Shown in pieces: positions 16,451-25,058 of a stretch of DNA of 64,000 bases. The stretch's first letter is position 1. Each line of letters begins with the position of its first letter. Origin of the DNA: Actinomycetospora endophytica (lineage in GTDB: Bacteria > Actinomycetota > Actinomycetes > Mycobacteriales > Pseudonocardiaceae); the NCBI RefSeq assembly GCF_021026375.1, contig NZ_JAJNDB010000003.1:248001-312000 (forward strand), read 5' to 3'. The position numbers and the translations under genes were made by a program. Below the pieces are notes generated by a model that searched no databases, had not been told where the DNA came from, and saw only the letters and a program-made list of their open reading frames with translations.

Positions 16451-17320
16451 TCAACGCGGCGCGACGCGCTCCCGGTTCAGTTCGGCGTAGCGGTCGGGCA
16501 GGACGAGCCGGGGCGCGCCGTCCGCGCCGAGCTCCAGCCCGGGCATGACCGGCTCCGGGATCGGGCGGTCGGCGGCGTCGACGATGTCGCCGACCGAGTG
16601 GTGCTGCGCCAGCTCGAGGAACGTGCAGTACTGCGGCGGGAGCATCGCCACCGACTCGCCGGCCGCGGCCAGCGCCGCCTCGACACCCAGCCAACCGGCG
16701 GCGTCGGACTCCGTCGACCCGGCCGCCGCGCGCTGGCCCGCCGGGCTCGCCGTCACGAAGAAGAACGTCCGGTAGCGGCGCGGCTCGAACTCCGGGGTGA
16801 TCCAGCAGGTCCACGCCCGGAGCAGATCCGTGCGGACGACGAGGCCGCGCTCGCGCAGGACGTCGGTGAACGCCGTCTCCCGGGCCTCCAGGGCGCGCCG
16901 CGCCTCGGCCCACTCGGGTCCGGAGGTGTCGGAGACGACGGAGTCCGCGTCCGGTCCGGCCAGCAGCACCCCCGACTCCTCGAACGTCTCCCGGATCGCC
17001 GCGCACACCACCGCGCGGGCCGCGGACACGTCGTCGAGTCCCAGGCGCTGTGCCCACGCGGACGGCGAGGGGCCGACCCACCCGACGTCGTCGGTGGCAT
17101 CACGCGGATCGACGCCCCCACCGGGGAAGACGACCATGCCGCCGGCGAAGGCCATCTGGGTGCGGCGGCGCATGAGGAACGCCTCGGGGCCGTCCTGGCC
17201 GTCGCGCAGCAGGATCGTCGAGGCGGCGACCTTCGCCTCGACCGGCGCCGCGGCCCGGGCGCTGTACTCCGCGAGCTGGTCGGCGAAGCCCGGCGGCAGG
17301 GCGGTCGGGTCCATCGTCAT
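16451..17320 (-). CDS. NUDIX hydrolase with split Nudix box (NUDT19-like)
   Basis: 289 residues. The Nudix box is interrupted: [10 protein letters not shown], then about 35 residues, then [14 protein letters not shown], the arrangement known from the NUDT19/RP2p branch, which hydrolyses CoA derivatives. The catalytic REtfEE glutamates are intact. The N-terminus includes [14 protein letters not shown] typical of the family. ATG 17320 is followed by a second ATG two codons later. Acyl-CoA or dinucleotide hydrolysis is inferred from family only. Confidence 0.88.
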   Translation of the reverse strand: MTMDPTALPPGFADQLAEYSARAAAPVEAKVAASTILLRDGQDGPEAFLMRRRTQMAFAGGMVVFPGGGVDPRDATDDVGWVGPSPSAWAQRLGLDDVSAARAVVCAAIRETFEESGVLLAGPDADSVVSDTSGPEWAEARRALEARETAFTDVLRERGLVVRTDLLRAWTCWITPEFEPRRYRTFFFVTASPAGQRAAAGSTESDAAGWLGVEAALAAAGESVAMLPPQYCTFLELAQHHSVGDIVDAADRPIPEPVMPGLELGADGAPRLVLPDRYAELNRERVAPR

Positions 17321-17372
17321 GGCCCCATCTGATCACACGGCGGCGCTCAGCCCAGGGCATCGAGGTCGAGCG

Positions 17373-18566
17373 TCACGGACGCGACGAGTGCCAGGAGGTC
17401 TCGTCCTGGAACCACGCCCCCGCCGCGCACACCGCGTCGTCGGCGCCGGTCGGACCGGTGAGCTGCATCCCGACCGGCATGCCCGACGACGGGTGCGGTC
17501 CGACGGGCACCGTGAGCGTCGGCCCGCGGTGCACCGCCCACGGCGCGGTCAGCTCGCCGATGCGCTTCGTGAGCGCGAGGACGTCGGGGTCGTCGCCGAT
17601 GCGCGGGACGTCGACCGGCACCGTCGGGGTCAGCAGCACCTCGACCTCGGCGAGCAGGGCGTCCACGCCGGCCCGGAACGCGGCGAGGCGGTCCATCGCG
17701 GCGGCCCGGTCGGCGGCGGTGAAGTCGAGCCCGAGCCGCAGCCGGGTGAGGGTGTCGGGCTGGAACCGCTCGGGGGCGTCGCGCAGGCGCTCGGCGTGGA
17801 ACGCGGCGAGATCGTGGTAGACGACGACGTAGAGGTCGTCGCGGACGGTCTCCAGCCCCGGGACGGTCACCTCCCGCACCGTCGCGCCGGCGTCGGCGAA
17901 GACCCGCGTGGCCTCGTCGATCCGTGCGGCGACCCCGGCCTCGACCGGGACCCCCGCCAGGCCGACGATCCCGACGACGTCGGGTCGGCGCGGCTCCGGG
18001 ACGACCGGCTCGCGGCCGGTGAGCACCGCCGTGACCAGCGCCGCGTCGCGTGCGGTCCGGGTCAGCGGCCCGGTCGCGTCGGTCTCCTGGCAGCACGGGA
18101 AGACGCCGTCCTCGGGCACCGTCCCGTAGGTCGGCCGGAGCCCGGTCACCCCGCACATCGCCGCGGGCAGCCGCACCGAGCCGCCGGTGTCGGTGCCCAG
18201 CGCGGCGTCGACGAGCCCGCCCGCCACTGCCGCGCCGGAGCCCCCGCTCGACCCGCCGGGGAGCCGCGTCGGGTCCCACGGGTTGACGACGCCGCCGTGC
18301 ACCGAGTTCTGCGAGGTCACACCCAGCGCGAACTCGGCCATGTTCAGCGTCGCGACGACGCCGGCGCCCGCCGCCCGCAGCCGGGTGACCACCTCGGCGT
18401 CGTGCTCGGCCACGTGGTCGACGAAGAACGCCGAGGCCCGGGTCGAGCGCACGCCGGCCACGGCCACGTTGTCCTTCACCCCGACCCGCCACCCGGCGAG
18501 CGGCCCGGTCGTGCCCGGGGACGCGTCGATGGGGGTGACGACGGCGTTGAGGTCGGTGACGGTCAT
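17373..18566 (-). CDS. Amidase signature family enzyme
   Basis: 397 residues. The Ser-cisSer-Lys triad is visible: Lys in VGVKDNVAV, cis-Ser in the PGGSSGGSGAAVAGG loop, nucleophile Ser in GTDTGGSVRLPAA. It matches AtzE/GatA-like stand-alone amidases, somewhat shorter than GatA (~480). ATG 18566 overlaps the LLM stop as ATGA, making it the last gene of the htpG-LLM-amidase operon. An amide released or made by the neighbouring flavin enzyme could be its substrate; that is inference. Confidence 0.9.
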   Translation of the reverse strand: MTVTDLNAVVTPIDASPGTTGPLAGWRVGVKDNVAVAGVRSTRASAFFVDHVAEHDAEVVTRLRAAGAGVVATLNMAEFALGVTSQNSVHGGVVNPWDPTRLPGGSSGGSGAAVAGGLVDAALGTDTGGSVRLPAAMCGVTGLRPTYGTVPEDGVFPCCQETDATGPLTRTARDAALVTAVLTGREPVVPEPRRPDVVGIVGLAGVPVEAGVAARIDEATRVFADAGATVREVTVPGLETVRDDLYVVVYHDLAAFHAERLRDAPERFQPDTLTRLRLGLDFTAADRAAAMDRLAAFRAGVDALLAEVEVLLTPTVPVDVPRIGDDPDVLALTKRIGELTAPWAVHRGPTLTVPVGPHPSSGMPVGMQLTGPTGADDAVCAAGAWFQDETSWHSSRP

Positions 18567-19588
18567 GCGTCCGCGATCTTGGGGACGACCTCGCCGAGCA
18601 GCTCGATCGAGTGCAGCAGGTCCGCGTGGCGCAGCCGCGGGTTCGTCATCTGCAGGTTGATCCGGTCGACCCCGCCGAGCTGCTCGGAGATGCGCGCCAG
18701 CTTGGTGGCCACCTGGTCCGGATCGCCGACCACGTACGCGCCGTCGGGCCCGCGGGTCGCGTCGAACTGGCGGCGGGTGGGCGGCATGCCGCCGCGTTCG
18801 CGGGCGATCGTCGTGAACATCGCCTCCCAGCCCGGGTAGAACGCGTTGGTCGCCTTGGCGACGTCGTCGCCGAGGAACCCGAAGCAGTGCAGGCCGACCT
18901 TGAGCTGGGCCGGGTCGTGCCCGCCCTGCTCCCCCGCGCGCCGGTAGAGGTCGATCAACGGGGCGAACTGCCGGGGCTCGCCGCCGATGATCGCGACCAT
19001 CAGCGGCAGGCCCAGCAGTCCGGCCCGCACGAACGACTCGGGCGAGCCGCCCACCCCGACCCACACCGGCAGCGGGTCCTGTGCCGGGCGCGGGAAGACC
19101 GGCTGGTCGTTCAACGCCGGGCGGTGCTTGCCCGACCACGTGACCCGCTCGCTGCGCGTCAGCGCCACGAGCAGGTCGAGCTTCTCGGTGAAGAGCTCGT
19201 CGTAGTCGTCGAAGGACAGCCCGAACAGCGGGAACGCCTCGGTGAACGACCCCCGCCCGACGACGAGCTCCACCCGGCCGCCCGAGATCAGGTCGACCGT
19301 GGCGTACTCCTGGAAGACGCGCACGGGGTCGGCGGCCGACAGCACCGTCACCGCCGAGCGGAGCCGGATCTGCCGGGTGCGCGCCGCCGCGGCCGCGAGG
19401 ATGACCCCGGGCGCGGCGTCGTAGTACTCGGCGCGGTGGTGCTCGCCGATCCCGTAGGAGTAGAGCCCGGCCCGGTCGGCCGTCTCGATCTCCTCGAGCA
19501 GGTGCTGGAATCGCTCGACCGGCCCGACGACCGCCTCGGTGTCGGGGTCGGTGACCTTCGCGACGAAGCTGTCGACGCCGACCTTCAC
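18563..19588 (-). CDS. LLM class flavin-dependent oxidoreductase
   Basis: 341 residues, bacterial luciferase-like (alpha/beta)8 fold. Characteristic pieces are SYGIGEHHRAEY, LRSAVTVLSAADPVRVFQE, GGRVELVVGRGSF and VWVGVGGSPES, which form the F420/FMN pocket. GTG 19588 overlaps the htpG stop by four bases (GTGA), and its own stop overlaps the amidase ATG, so all three are translationally coupled. Cofactor (FMNH2 or F420) and substrate are not resolved. Confidence 0.9.
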   Translation of the reverse strand: MKVGVDSFVAKVTDPDTEAVVGPVERFQHLLEEIETADRAGLYSYGIGEHHRAEYYDAAPGVILAAAAARTRQIRLRSAVTVLSAADPVRVFQEYATVDLISGGRVELVVGRGSFTEAFPLFGLSFDDYDELFTEKLDLLVALTRSERVTWSGKHRPALNDQPVFPRPAQDPLPVWVGVGGSPESFVRAGLLGLPLMVAIIGGEPRQFAPLIDLYRRAGEQGGHDPAQLKVGLHCFGFLGDDVAKATNAFYPGWEAMFTTIARERGGMPPTRRQFDATRGPDGAYVVGDPDQVATKLARISEQLGGVDRINLQMTNPRLRHADLLHSIELLGEVVPKIADA

Positions 19589-21522
19589 AGCGTGGCTGCC
19601 AGGCGCTGCGCCAGCTTCCCGACGAAGGCCGACGGCTCCTTGAGCTCCCCGCCCTCGGCCAGCAGGGCCATGTCGTAGAGCAGCGAGGCGGTGTCGGCGA
19701 TGCCGGTGTCCTCGGGCTTGGCCTCGTGGGCGGACCTGAGGTTCTCGACGAGCGGGTGCTTCGGGTTGAGCTCCAGCGCCCGCTTCTGGACCGGCACCTC
19801 CTGGCCCATCGAGCGCATCATCTGCTCGAGCTGCGGCGGGATGCCGCCGACCTCGCCGACGAGGCAGGCGGGCGAGGTGGTCAGCCGCGTCGAGAGCCGG
19901 ACCTCGGAGACGTCGTCGGCGAGCGTCGTCGTCATCCAGGTCAGCAGGTCCTCGTAGCCCTCGGGCTTCTCGGCGTCGTCGCCCAGGTCGACGTCGCCCT
20001 GCGAGATCGAGGCGAACGGCTTCGCGTCGTCACCGGAGCCGAACGCCGGGACCATCCCGACCCACACCTCGTCGACCTGGTCGGTGAGCAGCAGGACCTC
20101 GTATCCCTTGGCGCGGAACGCCTCGATGTGCGGGGAGTTCTCCACGCTCGCGCGGGACTCGCCGGTCACGTAGTAGATCGACTCCTGCCCCTCGGGCATC
20201 CGCTCGACGTACTCGGCGAGGGTCGTGAGCTTCTCCGGGTCGTGCGTGGAGGCGAAGGTCGAGGCCTCGAGGATGGCCTGGGTGTTCTCCTGGTCGGTGA
20301 GCAGGCCCTCCTTCACCGCGCGGCCGCACTCGGACCAGAACGTCGTGTACTTCTCGGCGTCCTCGGAGCGCATCGACGTGATCGTCTGCAGCACCCGCTT
20401 CACCAGCCGCTTGCGGATCAGCTGGATCTGGCGGTCCTGCTGGAGGATCTCGCGGGAGACGTTGAGCGAGAGATCCTGGGCGTCGACGACACCCTTGACG
20501 AAGCGCAGGTACTCCGGGACCAGCGCCTCGCAGTCCTCCATGACGAACACGCGCTTGACGTAGAGCTGCACGCCGCGCTTGGCGTCGCGCATGTAGAGGT
20601 CCATCGGCGCGTGGGCCGGCAGGAACAGCAGCGCCTGGTACTCGAAGGTGCCCTCGCCGGTGAACCGCATGGTCTCCAGCGGCTCCTGCCAGTCGTGCGA
20701 GACGTGGCGGTAGAACTCGGCGTACTCCTCGTCGCTGACCTCCGAGCGCGGGCGCGCCCACAGGGCCTTGCGGGAGTTGATCGGCTCGAGGGAGGAGTCC
20801 TGGGTCTCCTCGTCCTCGGAGTCGTCCTCCTCGGCCCCCTCGACGGCCTCCGGCGCACCCGGGTTCAGCAGGATCGGCCAGGTGATGAAGTCCGAGTAGC
20901 GCTTGACGATGCGCTTGACGACGGTGGGGTCGGCGTAGTCGTGCAGGCTGTCCTCGGCGTCCTCCGCCTTCAGGTGCACCGTGATGCTGGTGCCCTGCGG
21001 GGCGTCCGGGACCTCGGCGAGCTCGTAGGTGCCCTCGCCGGTCGACTCCCAGTGGACCCCGCTCTCGGTGCCCGCCCGGCGAGTGGTCATCTCGACCTTG
21101 TCGGCGACCATGAAGCTCGAGTAGAAGCCGATGCCGAACTGGCCGATCAGCTCGGCGCGCGTCTCCTCGCTGACCTCCTCGCCGCTGCCCTGCGCCTCAC
21201 GCAGCTTCGCCAGCGTCTCCGCGGTGCCCGACTTCGCGATCGTCCCGATCAGGCTCACGACGTCGTCGCGGCTCATGCCGATGCCGTTGTCGCTGATCGT
21301 GAACGTGCGGTTCTCCGCGTCGGTCCGCAGCTCGATGTGCAGGTCCGAGGTGTCCACTCCGAGGTCCTTGTCCCGGTAGGACTCCATGCGCAGCTTGTCC
21401 AGCGCGTCGGAGCCGTTCGAGATCAGCTCCCGCAGGAACACGTCCTTGTCGGAGTAGATCGAGTGGATCATCAGCTGCAGCAGCTGACGGGCCTCGGCCT
21501 GGAACTCGATCGTCTCGCTCAT
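19585..21522 (-). CDS. htpG: Molecular chaperone HtpG (Hsp90)
   Basis: 645 residues, full-length bacterial Hsp90. The N-terminal GHKL ATPase shows ELISNGSDALDK, DNGIGMS and GQFGIGFYS; the middle domain has LYVKRVFV and SREILQQ. ATP-driven dimer assisting folding of cytosolic clients. ATG 21522 starts the family sequence SETIEFQAE; AGGAGAGGA lies further upstream (~13 bases) and TATCGT near 21570 may be a -10. No HspR or CIRCE operator is evident. Downstream coupling to an LLM enzyme and amidase is unusual. Confidence 0.96.
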   Translation of the reverse strand: MSETIEFQAEARQLLQLMIHSIYSDKDVFLRELISNGSDALDKLRMESYRDKDLGVDTSDLHIELRTDAENRTFTISDNGIGMSRDDVVSLIGTIAKSGTAETLAKLREAQGSGEEVSEETRAELIGQFGIGFYSSFMVADKVEMTTRRAGTESGVHWESTGEGTYELAEVPDAPQGTSITVHLKAEDAEDSLHDYADPTVVKRIVKRYSDFITWPILLNPGAPEAVEGAEEDDSEDEETQDSSLEPINSRKALWARPRSEVSDEEYAEFYRHVSHDWQEPLETMRFTGEGTFEYQALLFLPAHAPMDLYMRDAKRGVQLYVKRVFVMEDCEALVPEYLRFVKGVVDAQDLSLNVSREILQQDRQIQLIRKRLVKRVLQTITSMRSEDAEKYTTFWSECGRAVKEGLLTDQENTQAILEASTFASTHDPEKLTTLAEYVERMPEGQESIYYVTGESRASVENSPHIEAFRAKGYEVLLLTDQVDEVWVGMVPAFGSGDDAKPFASISQGDVDLGDDAEKPEGYEDLLTWMTTTLADDVSEVRLSTRLTTSPACLVGEVGGIPPQLEQMMRSMGQEVPVQKRALELNPKHPLVENLRSAHEAKPEDTGIADTASLLYDMALLAEGGELKEPSAFVGKLAQRLAATL

Positions 21523-21618
21523 CGCTGTACTGCGTCCTCTCCTGGATCGTCCTCGGGGGTCGATCGCCACGATATCGGCGGACTCGTCCGAACCGGCGCC
21601 CCGTGTCGACGTCGCCGG

Positions 21619-21714
21619 TCAGAGGTCGAGTGCGACGCGCAGCGCCGTATCGACGCGGGCGAGGGTCAGGGCGTCCAGCCGGCCGGCCCGATGTGCGAAC
21701 CAGGCCCGGTACAG
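21619..21714 (-). pseudogene. C-terminal remnant of a MazF/PemK-like toxin
   Basis: Thirty-one codons before the TGA at 21621-21619 read LYRAWFAHRAGRLD then TLARVDTALRVALDL. The closing GRLD..TLARVDxALRVALDL is the usual C-terminus of actinobacterial MazF/PemK endoribonucleases. Nothing toxin-like precedes it in frame, so the 5' ~75% is gone. It overlaps, in a different frame, the end of the 21666-22100 gene. Confidence 0.6.
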
Positions 21715-22100
21715 CCTGCCAGCAGGGCGCGGCACGTCAGGACGTCGAGACGCCGCTCCAGCACGGCGCCGACGGGCCACTGCGCTGCCAGGTCGGCGAG
21801 CTCGTCGGCGACCTCCGCACACTCCCGGGAGGAGAGTTCCCACCCCTGCGCCACGAGGCCGGACCGAACGGCTTCCCCGAACTCCGATCGATCCATCGCC
21901 AGTTCGGCGACGCGCGTCGTCGTGGTGGCCCGGTGCGAGCTCAAGCCGGCGAAACCGCGGCCGCACCCACAGCCGCCGTCGGGATCCCGGCGGTCCGTCG
22001 CGCACACCTCCCCGATGCGGACGAGTTCGCCCTCGATCGCCCAGTGGTAGTCGTTCTCCCGCGTGCCCTGGGTCTGCCCCGTGGCCACCAGTACCTTCAT
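21666..22100 (-). CDS. Conserved actinobacterial protein with CATDRRDPDG-Cys/Gly motif
   Basis: 144 residues. The N-terminus MKVLVATGQTQG, then NDYHWAIEGELV, and the Cys-rich segment CATDRRDPDGGCGCGRGF followed by GLSSHRATTT recur in uncharacterised actinobacterial proteins I have seen; I cannot name the function. ATG 22100 has an excellent GAGGAGG site 5 bases upstream. The last ~20 residues (from LLAGCTGPG) overlap the MazF-like remnant in another frame and look unlike the family, so the native C-terminus may have been replaced when the remnant was joined. Cysteines might bind metal. Confidence 0.75.
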   Translation of the reverse strand: MKVLVATGQTQGTRENDYHWAIEGELVRIGEVCATDRRDPDGGCGCGRGFAGLSSHRATTTTRVAELAMDRSEFGEAVRSGLVAQGWELSSRECAEVADELADLAAQWPVGAVLERRLDVLTCRALLAGCTGPGSHIGPAGWTP

Positions 22101-22406
22101 CGGCCCTCCTCGGTCGGTCGACCGATGAACTACCAGGGCGCACCGACAGCCTCGGCCGGTCCGGACGGCCCGTGATCGCGAAGTGTGCGGCGGGATACGT
22201 CAGAACTGACGCTTTCCGCGCCACAGATGTGGATCATGGTTCGTGGGGCGCTCGGCAAGATCAATTGCCTGGGGTCGACGGGCCCGGTCGCCTCCGGGAG
22301 ACAGGCGTGACCCTGGGTGAGCGACGGCGGAGGGGTCGCTGACCTGGTCGGCCGCCCCGCCGACCTACCATGGGCCGTTCGGAACAATCGAGTTGGGAGC
22401 TGTGCG
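22101..22406. promoter_or_regulatory. Divergent intergenic region with two short palindromes
   Basis: 306 bases between the Cys/Gly-motif gene and ilvA. It holds CGTCAG-AA-CTGACG (22198-22211) and CCACA-GA-TGTGG (22221-22232), 9 bases apart, both perfect dyads fit for dimeric regulators. TACCAT (22366-22371) is a possible ilvA -10. No leader peptide rich in branched-chain residues was seen. Confidence 0.4.
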
Positions 22407-23681
22407 ATGGCGGGCGGGGACGGGACGGCGTTCGAGAAGCAGGTGCTCGAGGCCTCGGAGCGTCTCTCCGGCATTGCCGAGATCACGCCGCTGCAGTACA
22501 ACCCGCGCCTGTCCGCCGACTCCGGCGCCAACGTCTGGTTCAAGCGCGAGGACCTCCAGGTCGGGCGCTCCTACAAGCTCCGCGGCGCCTACAACCTGAT
22601 CTCCCAGCTCGACGACGAGGCCCGCGCGGCCGGGGTGGTCTGCGCGAGCGCCGGCAACCACGCGCAGGGCTTCGCGTTCGCCTGCCAGGCCCACCGTGTG
22701 CGCGGGCGCGTCCTCATCCCGAGCACCACCCCCCGCCAGAAGCGCGAGCGGATCACCGCGCTCGGCGGCGACATGGTCGACCTGGTCGTCCAGGGCGACA
22801 CCTACGACGAGGCGTCAGCGGCGGCGACCGCCTTCGCCGAGGACACCGGCGCCACCCTGGTTCCGGCGTTCGACGACAGCCGGACGGTCGCGGGACAGGC
22901 GACGCTGATCGCCGAGATCGTCGAACAGCTCGGGCACGCACCTGACGTCGTCGTCGTGCCCGTCGGCGGGGGCGGCCTCCTCGCGGGCACGGCCACGTGG
23001 CTGGCGTCGGCATACCCGCGGACCCGGGTCATCGGGGTGGAGCCTTCCGGCGCGCGCAACGTCGCCGCCGCCCTGCACGCCGGCAGCCCGGTGATGCTCG
23101 ACGAGGACGGGTTCGACCGCTTCGTCGACGGCGCGGCCGTGCGCAAGGCGGGCGCGGTGACGTTCCCGCTGATCCGGCGCTCCGGTGCGCAGCTGCTCGC
23201 CGTCGACGAGGGTCTGGTCTGCACCGAGATGCTCGCGCTGTACCAGACCGAGGGCATCATCGCCGAGCCCGCGGGCGCCATGGCGGGCGCCGCGCTGCGC
23301 TCCGACGGCCCGGAGCTCGACCTCACCCCGGGCGAGACCGTGGTCGCCATCCTCTCCGGCGGCAACAACGACGTCTCCCGCTACGCCGAGGTCATCGAGC
23401 GCTCGCTGCGCTTCCAGGGCCTCAAGCACTACTTCCTGGTGGAGTTCCCGCAGGAGCCCGGTGCGTTGCGGCGCTTCCTCGACGAGGTGCTCGGGCCGGA
23501 CGACGACATCACGCGGTTCGAGTACGTCAAGCGCGACAACCGGGAGTCCGGGACGGCCCTCGTCGGGGTCGAGATCGGGCGGCGCGCCGACTACGAGCCG
23601 CTGCTCGAGCGGATGGCACGCTCGCCGCTGGAGATCGAGGCGCTCGAGCCCGGCTCGCCCGCGTTCCGCTTCCTCGTCTAG
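22407..23681 (+). CDS. ilvA: Threonine ammonia-lyase (biosynthetic, one ACT-like domain)
   Basis: 424 residues. PLP enzyme converting threonine to 2-oxobutanoate and ammonia, first step of isoleucine synthesis. Lys57 in SYKLRGA forms the Schiff base, SAGNHAQG (81-88) binds substrate carboxylate, and VPVGGGGLL cups PLP phosphate. A single ACT-like regulatory region follows (from HYFLVEFPQEPGALRRFL), the short type also found in Corynebacterium. ATG 22407 has GGGAG at 22395-22399. It converges on an MFS gene across a long hairpin. Confidence 0.95.
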   Translation: MAGGDGTAFEKQVLEASERLSGIAEITPLQYNPRLSADSGANVWFKREDLQVGRSYKLRGAYNLISQLDDEARAAGVVCASAGNHAQGFAFACQAHRVRGRVLIPSTTPRQKRERITALGGDMVDLVVQGDTYDEASAAATAFAEDTGATLVPAFDDSRTVAGQATLIAEIVEQLGHAPDVVVVPVGGGGLLAGTATWLASAYPRTRVIGVEPSGARNVAAALHAGSPVMLDEDGFDRFVDGAAVRKAGAVTFPLIRRSGAQLLAVDEGLVCTEMLALYQTEGIIAEPAGAMAGAALRSDGPELDLTPGETVVAILSGGNNDVSRYAEVIERSLRFQGLKHYFLVEFPQEPGALRRFLDEVLGPDDDITRFEYVKRDNRESGTALVGVEIGRRADYEPLLERMARSPLEIEALEPGSPAFRFLV

Positions 23682-23693
23682 GTGGCCTCCGGC

Positions 23694-23739
23694 CTCGTGA
23701 GCGGTAATCCGTGCCAGAGCACGGATTACTGCTCACGAG
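23694..23739. terminator. 21-bp hairpin between ilvA and the MFS gene
   Basis: 23694-23714 pairs with 23719-23739, loop CAGA, with one G-T wobble (23703/23730). It contains the MFS stop codon (23726-23728) and its last three codons. Likely a bidirectional terminator; no T-tract on either side. Confidence 0.8.
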
Positions 23740-24952
23740 CGCGGAGCGCACCTCGCTCGCGGGACACCGGCACCACGGCGATCGCCACGAGCGGGGCGAT
23801 CGCGGCCGCCGCGAAGCCGACCCCGTAGCTCGTCGCGCCGATGATCGCCCCGAGCACGGGCGGGGCGGCCGAGGCGACGACGTTCTGGGTGGTGTTCTGC
23901 ACGCCGAGCGCCCGGCCGGACCACGCCTGGCCGGCCATCTCGGCCGTCGAGACGAACGCGAGCCCGTTGTCGGCCACCGTCACGATCGCCCCGACGACGA
24001 TCGCCGCGATCGCGATGACCGGCACCCATGCCGATCCCACCGCGAACCCCAGCATCACCAGCACGGACCCGAGGGCGAGCTGGCGCATCGGGCGCAGCCG
24101 GGAGCCGACGCGGTCGGACCACCAGCCCGTCGCGATCCGCCCGACGGCGCCGAGGATCTGCGCGACGGCCACGAACACCCCGGCGACCCCGGGTGACCAG
24201 TGCTGCTCGCGCACCAGGTACTCCAGCGCGAACGCCGAGATCGCGAACTGCGGCAGCACGAGCAGCGCCGACGACGCGTGCAGCCGGTAGAGCGTCGGCG
24301 TGCGGTAGGGGTTGCCGGTCGGCTCGTGTGCGGCCGGGGCGTGCCGCGGGGCGTCCTGGGCGACCACGACGACGAGCACCGCCGCGATCAGGCAGGCCAG
24401 CCCGGTCCAGCCGAGCGCGACGAACGAGCCCTGCGTCGTGGCGAGCACGGGCAGGACCAGGGCGGCGAGCGCGACCCCGAGCGGCTGTGCGGTCTGGCGG
24501 ATGCCCATCGCGATGCCGCGCTCGTCGACGGTGAACCAGCCCATGATCAGCCGACCGCTCGCCGCGTTCACCGACGCCGCGCCCATCCCGCCGACGCCGA
24601 GCAGCAGCGCGATCGTCACGAGCGACGAGGGCGGGGACAGGGCGACGCCGCCGACGACGAGCCCGGCCACCCCGAGCCCGATGGCCATCGGGAACCGCTC
24701 CCCCACCCGGTCCACCACGAAGCCCCACGCGACCAGCGTGAGCAGCAGGCCCGTCGTCGGGGCGGCGACCATGACGCCGGCCTCGGCGAGCGAGAGGCCC
24801 CGCTCGTCGCGCAGCGTCGGGATCAGGAACGGGATGCCGTAGACGAAGGACGACGCCGCGGTCTGGGCGAGCACCCCGACGGCGAGGATCGCCCACCGTC
24901 GCCGTGGCCGACCCGGGCTGGTGGCGAGATCGGTCGCGGGTTCGGCGCTCAC
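23726..24952 (-). CDS. MFS transporter
   Basis: 408 residues with twelve predicted membrane segments and a short cytoplasmic N-terminus (SAEPATDLATSP). The first cytoplasmic loop has GFVVDRVGERFPM, the MFS motif-A-like GxxxDRxGxR, and WWSDRVGSRLRP repeats it in the second half. Looks like the nitrate/oxalate-type or general metabolite MFS branch; substrate unknown. GTG 24952 lies within a 20-base tandem repeat and 8 bases after CATGCT. Its last codons form part of the shared terminator hairpin. Confidence 0.92.
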   Translation of the reverse strand: MSAEPATDLATSPGRPRRRWAILAVGVLAQTAASSFVYGIPFLIPTLRDERGLSLAEAGVMVAAPTTGLLLTLVAWGFVVDRVGERFPMAIGLGVAGLVVGGVALSPPSSLVTIALLLGVGGMGAASVNAASGRLIMGWFTVDERGIAMGIRQTAQPLGVALAALVLPVLATTQGSFVALGWTGLACLIAAVLVVVVAQDAPRHAPAAHEPTGNPYRTPTLYRLHASSALLVLPQFAISAFALEYLVREQHWSPGVAGVFVAVAQILGAVGRIATGWWSDRVGSRLRPMRQLALGSVLVMLGFAVGSAWVPVIAIAAIVVGAIVTVADNGLAFVSTAEMAGQAWSGRALGVQNTTQNVVASAAPPVLGAIIGATSYGVGFAAAAIAPLVAIAVVPVSRERGALRAREQ

Positions 24953-24987
24953 GAGTCGTCAGCATGCCTCACGAGTGCTCATCATGC
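24948..24987. repeat. Two tandem 20-base repeats over the MFS start
   Basis: 24948-24967 and 24968-24987 agree at 17 of 20 positions, both beginning CTCACGAGT and ending CATGC. The MFS start codon lies in the first copy. A 20-base period is two helical turns, suiting cooperative regulator binding. CTCACGAG also occurs in the terminator hairpin at the other end of the gene. Confidence 0.6.
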
Positions 24988-25058
24988 GAAACGCGAGTCT
25001 CACGATATGGGACAGCGTGACCGACGCGTCAGACCGCGTCGTCTCGCCGTGATCGCCC

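Noticed and set aside
22101..22406. Attenuator leader peptide for ilvA
   Set aside because: No short frame rich in Ile, Val, Leu or Thr codons with a following terminator/antiterminator was seen.
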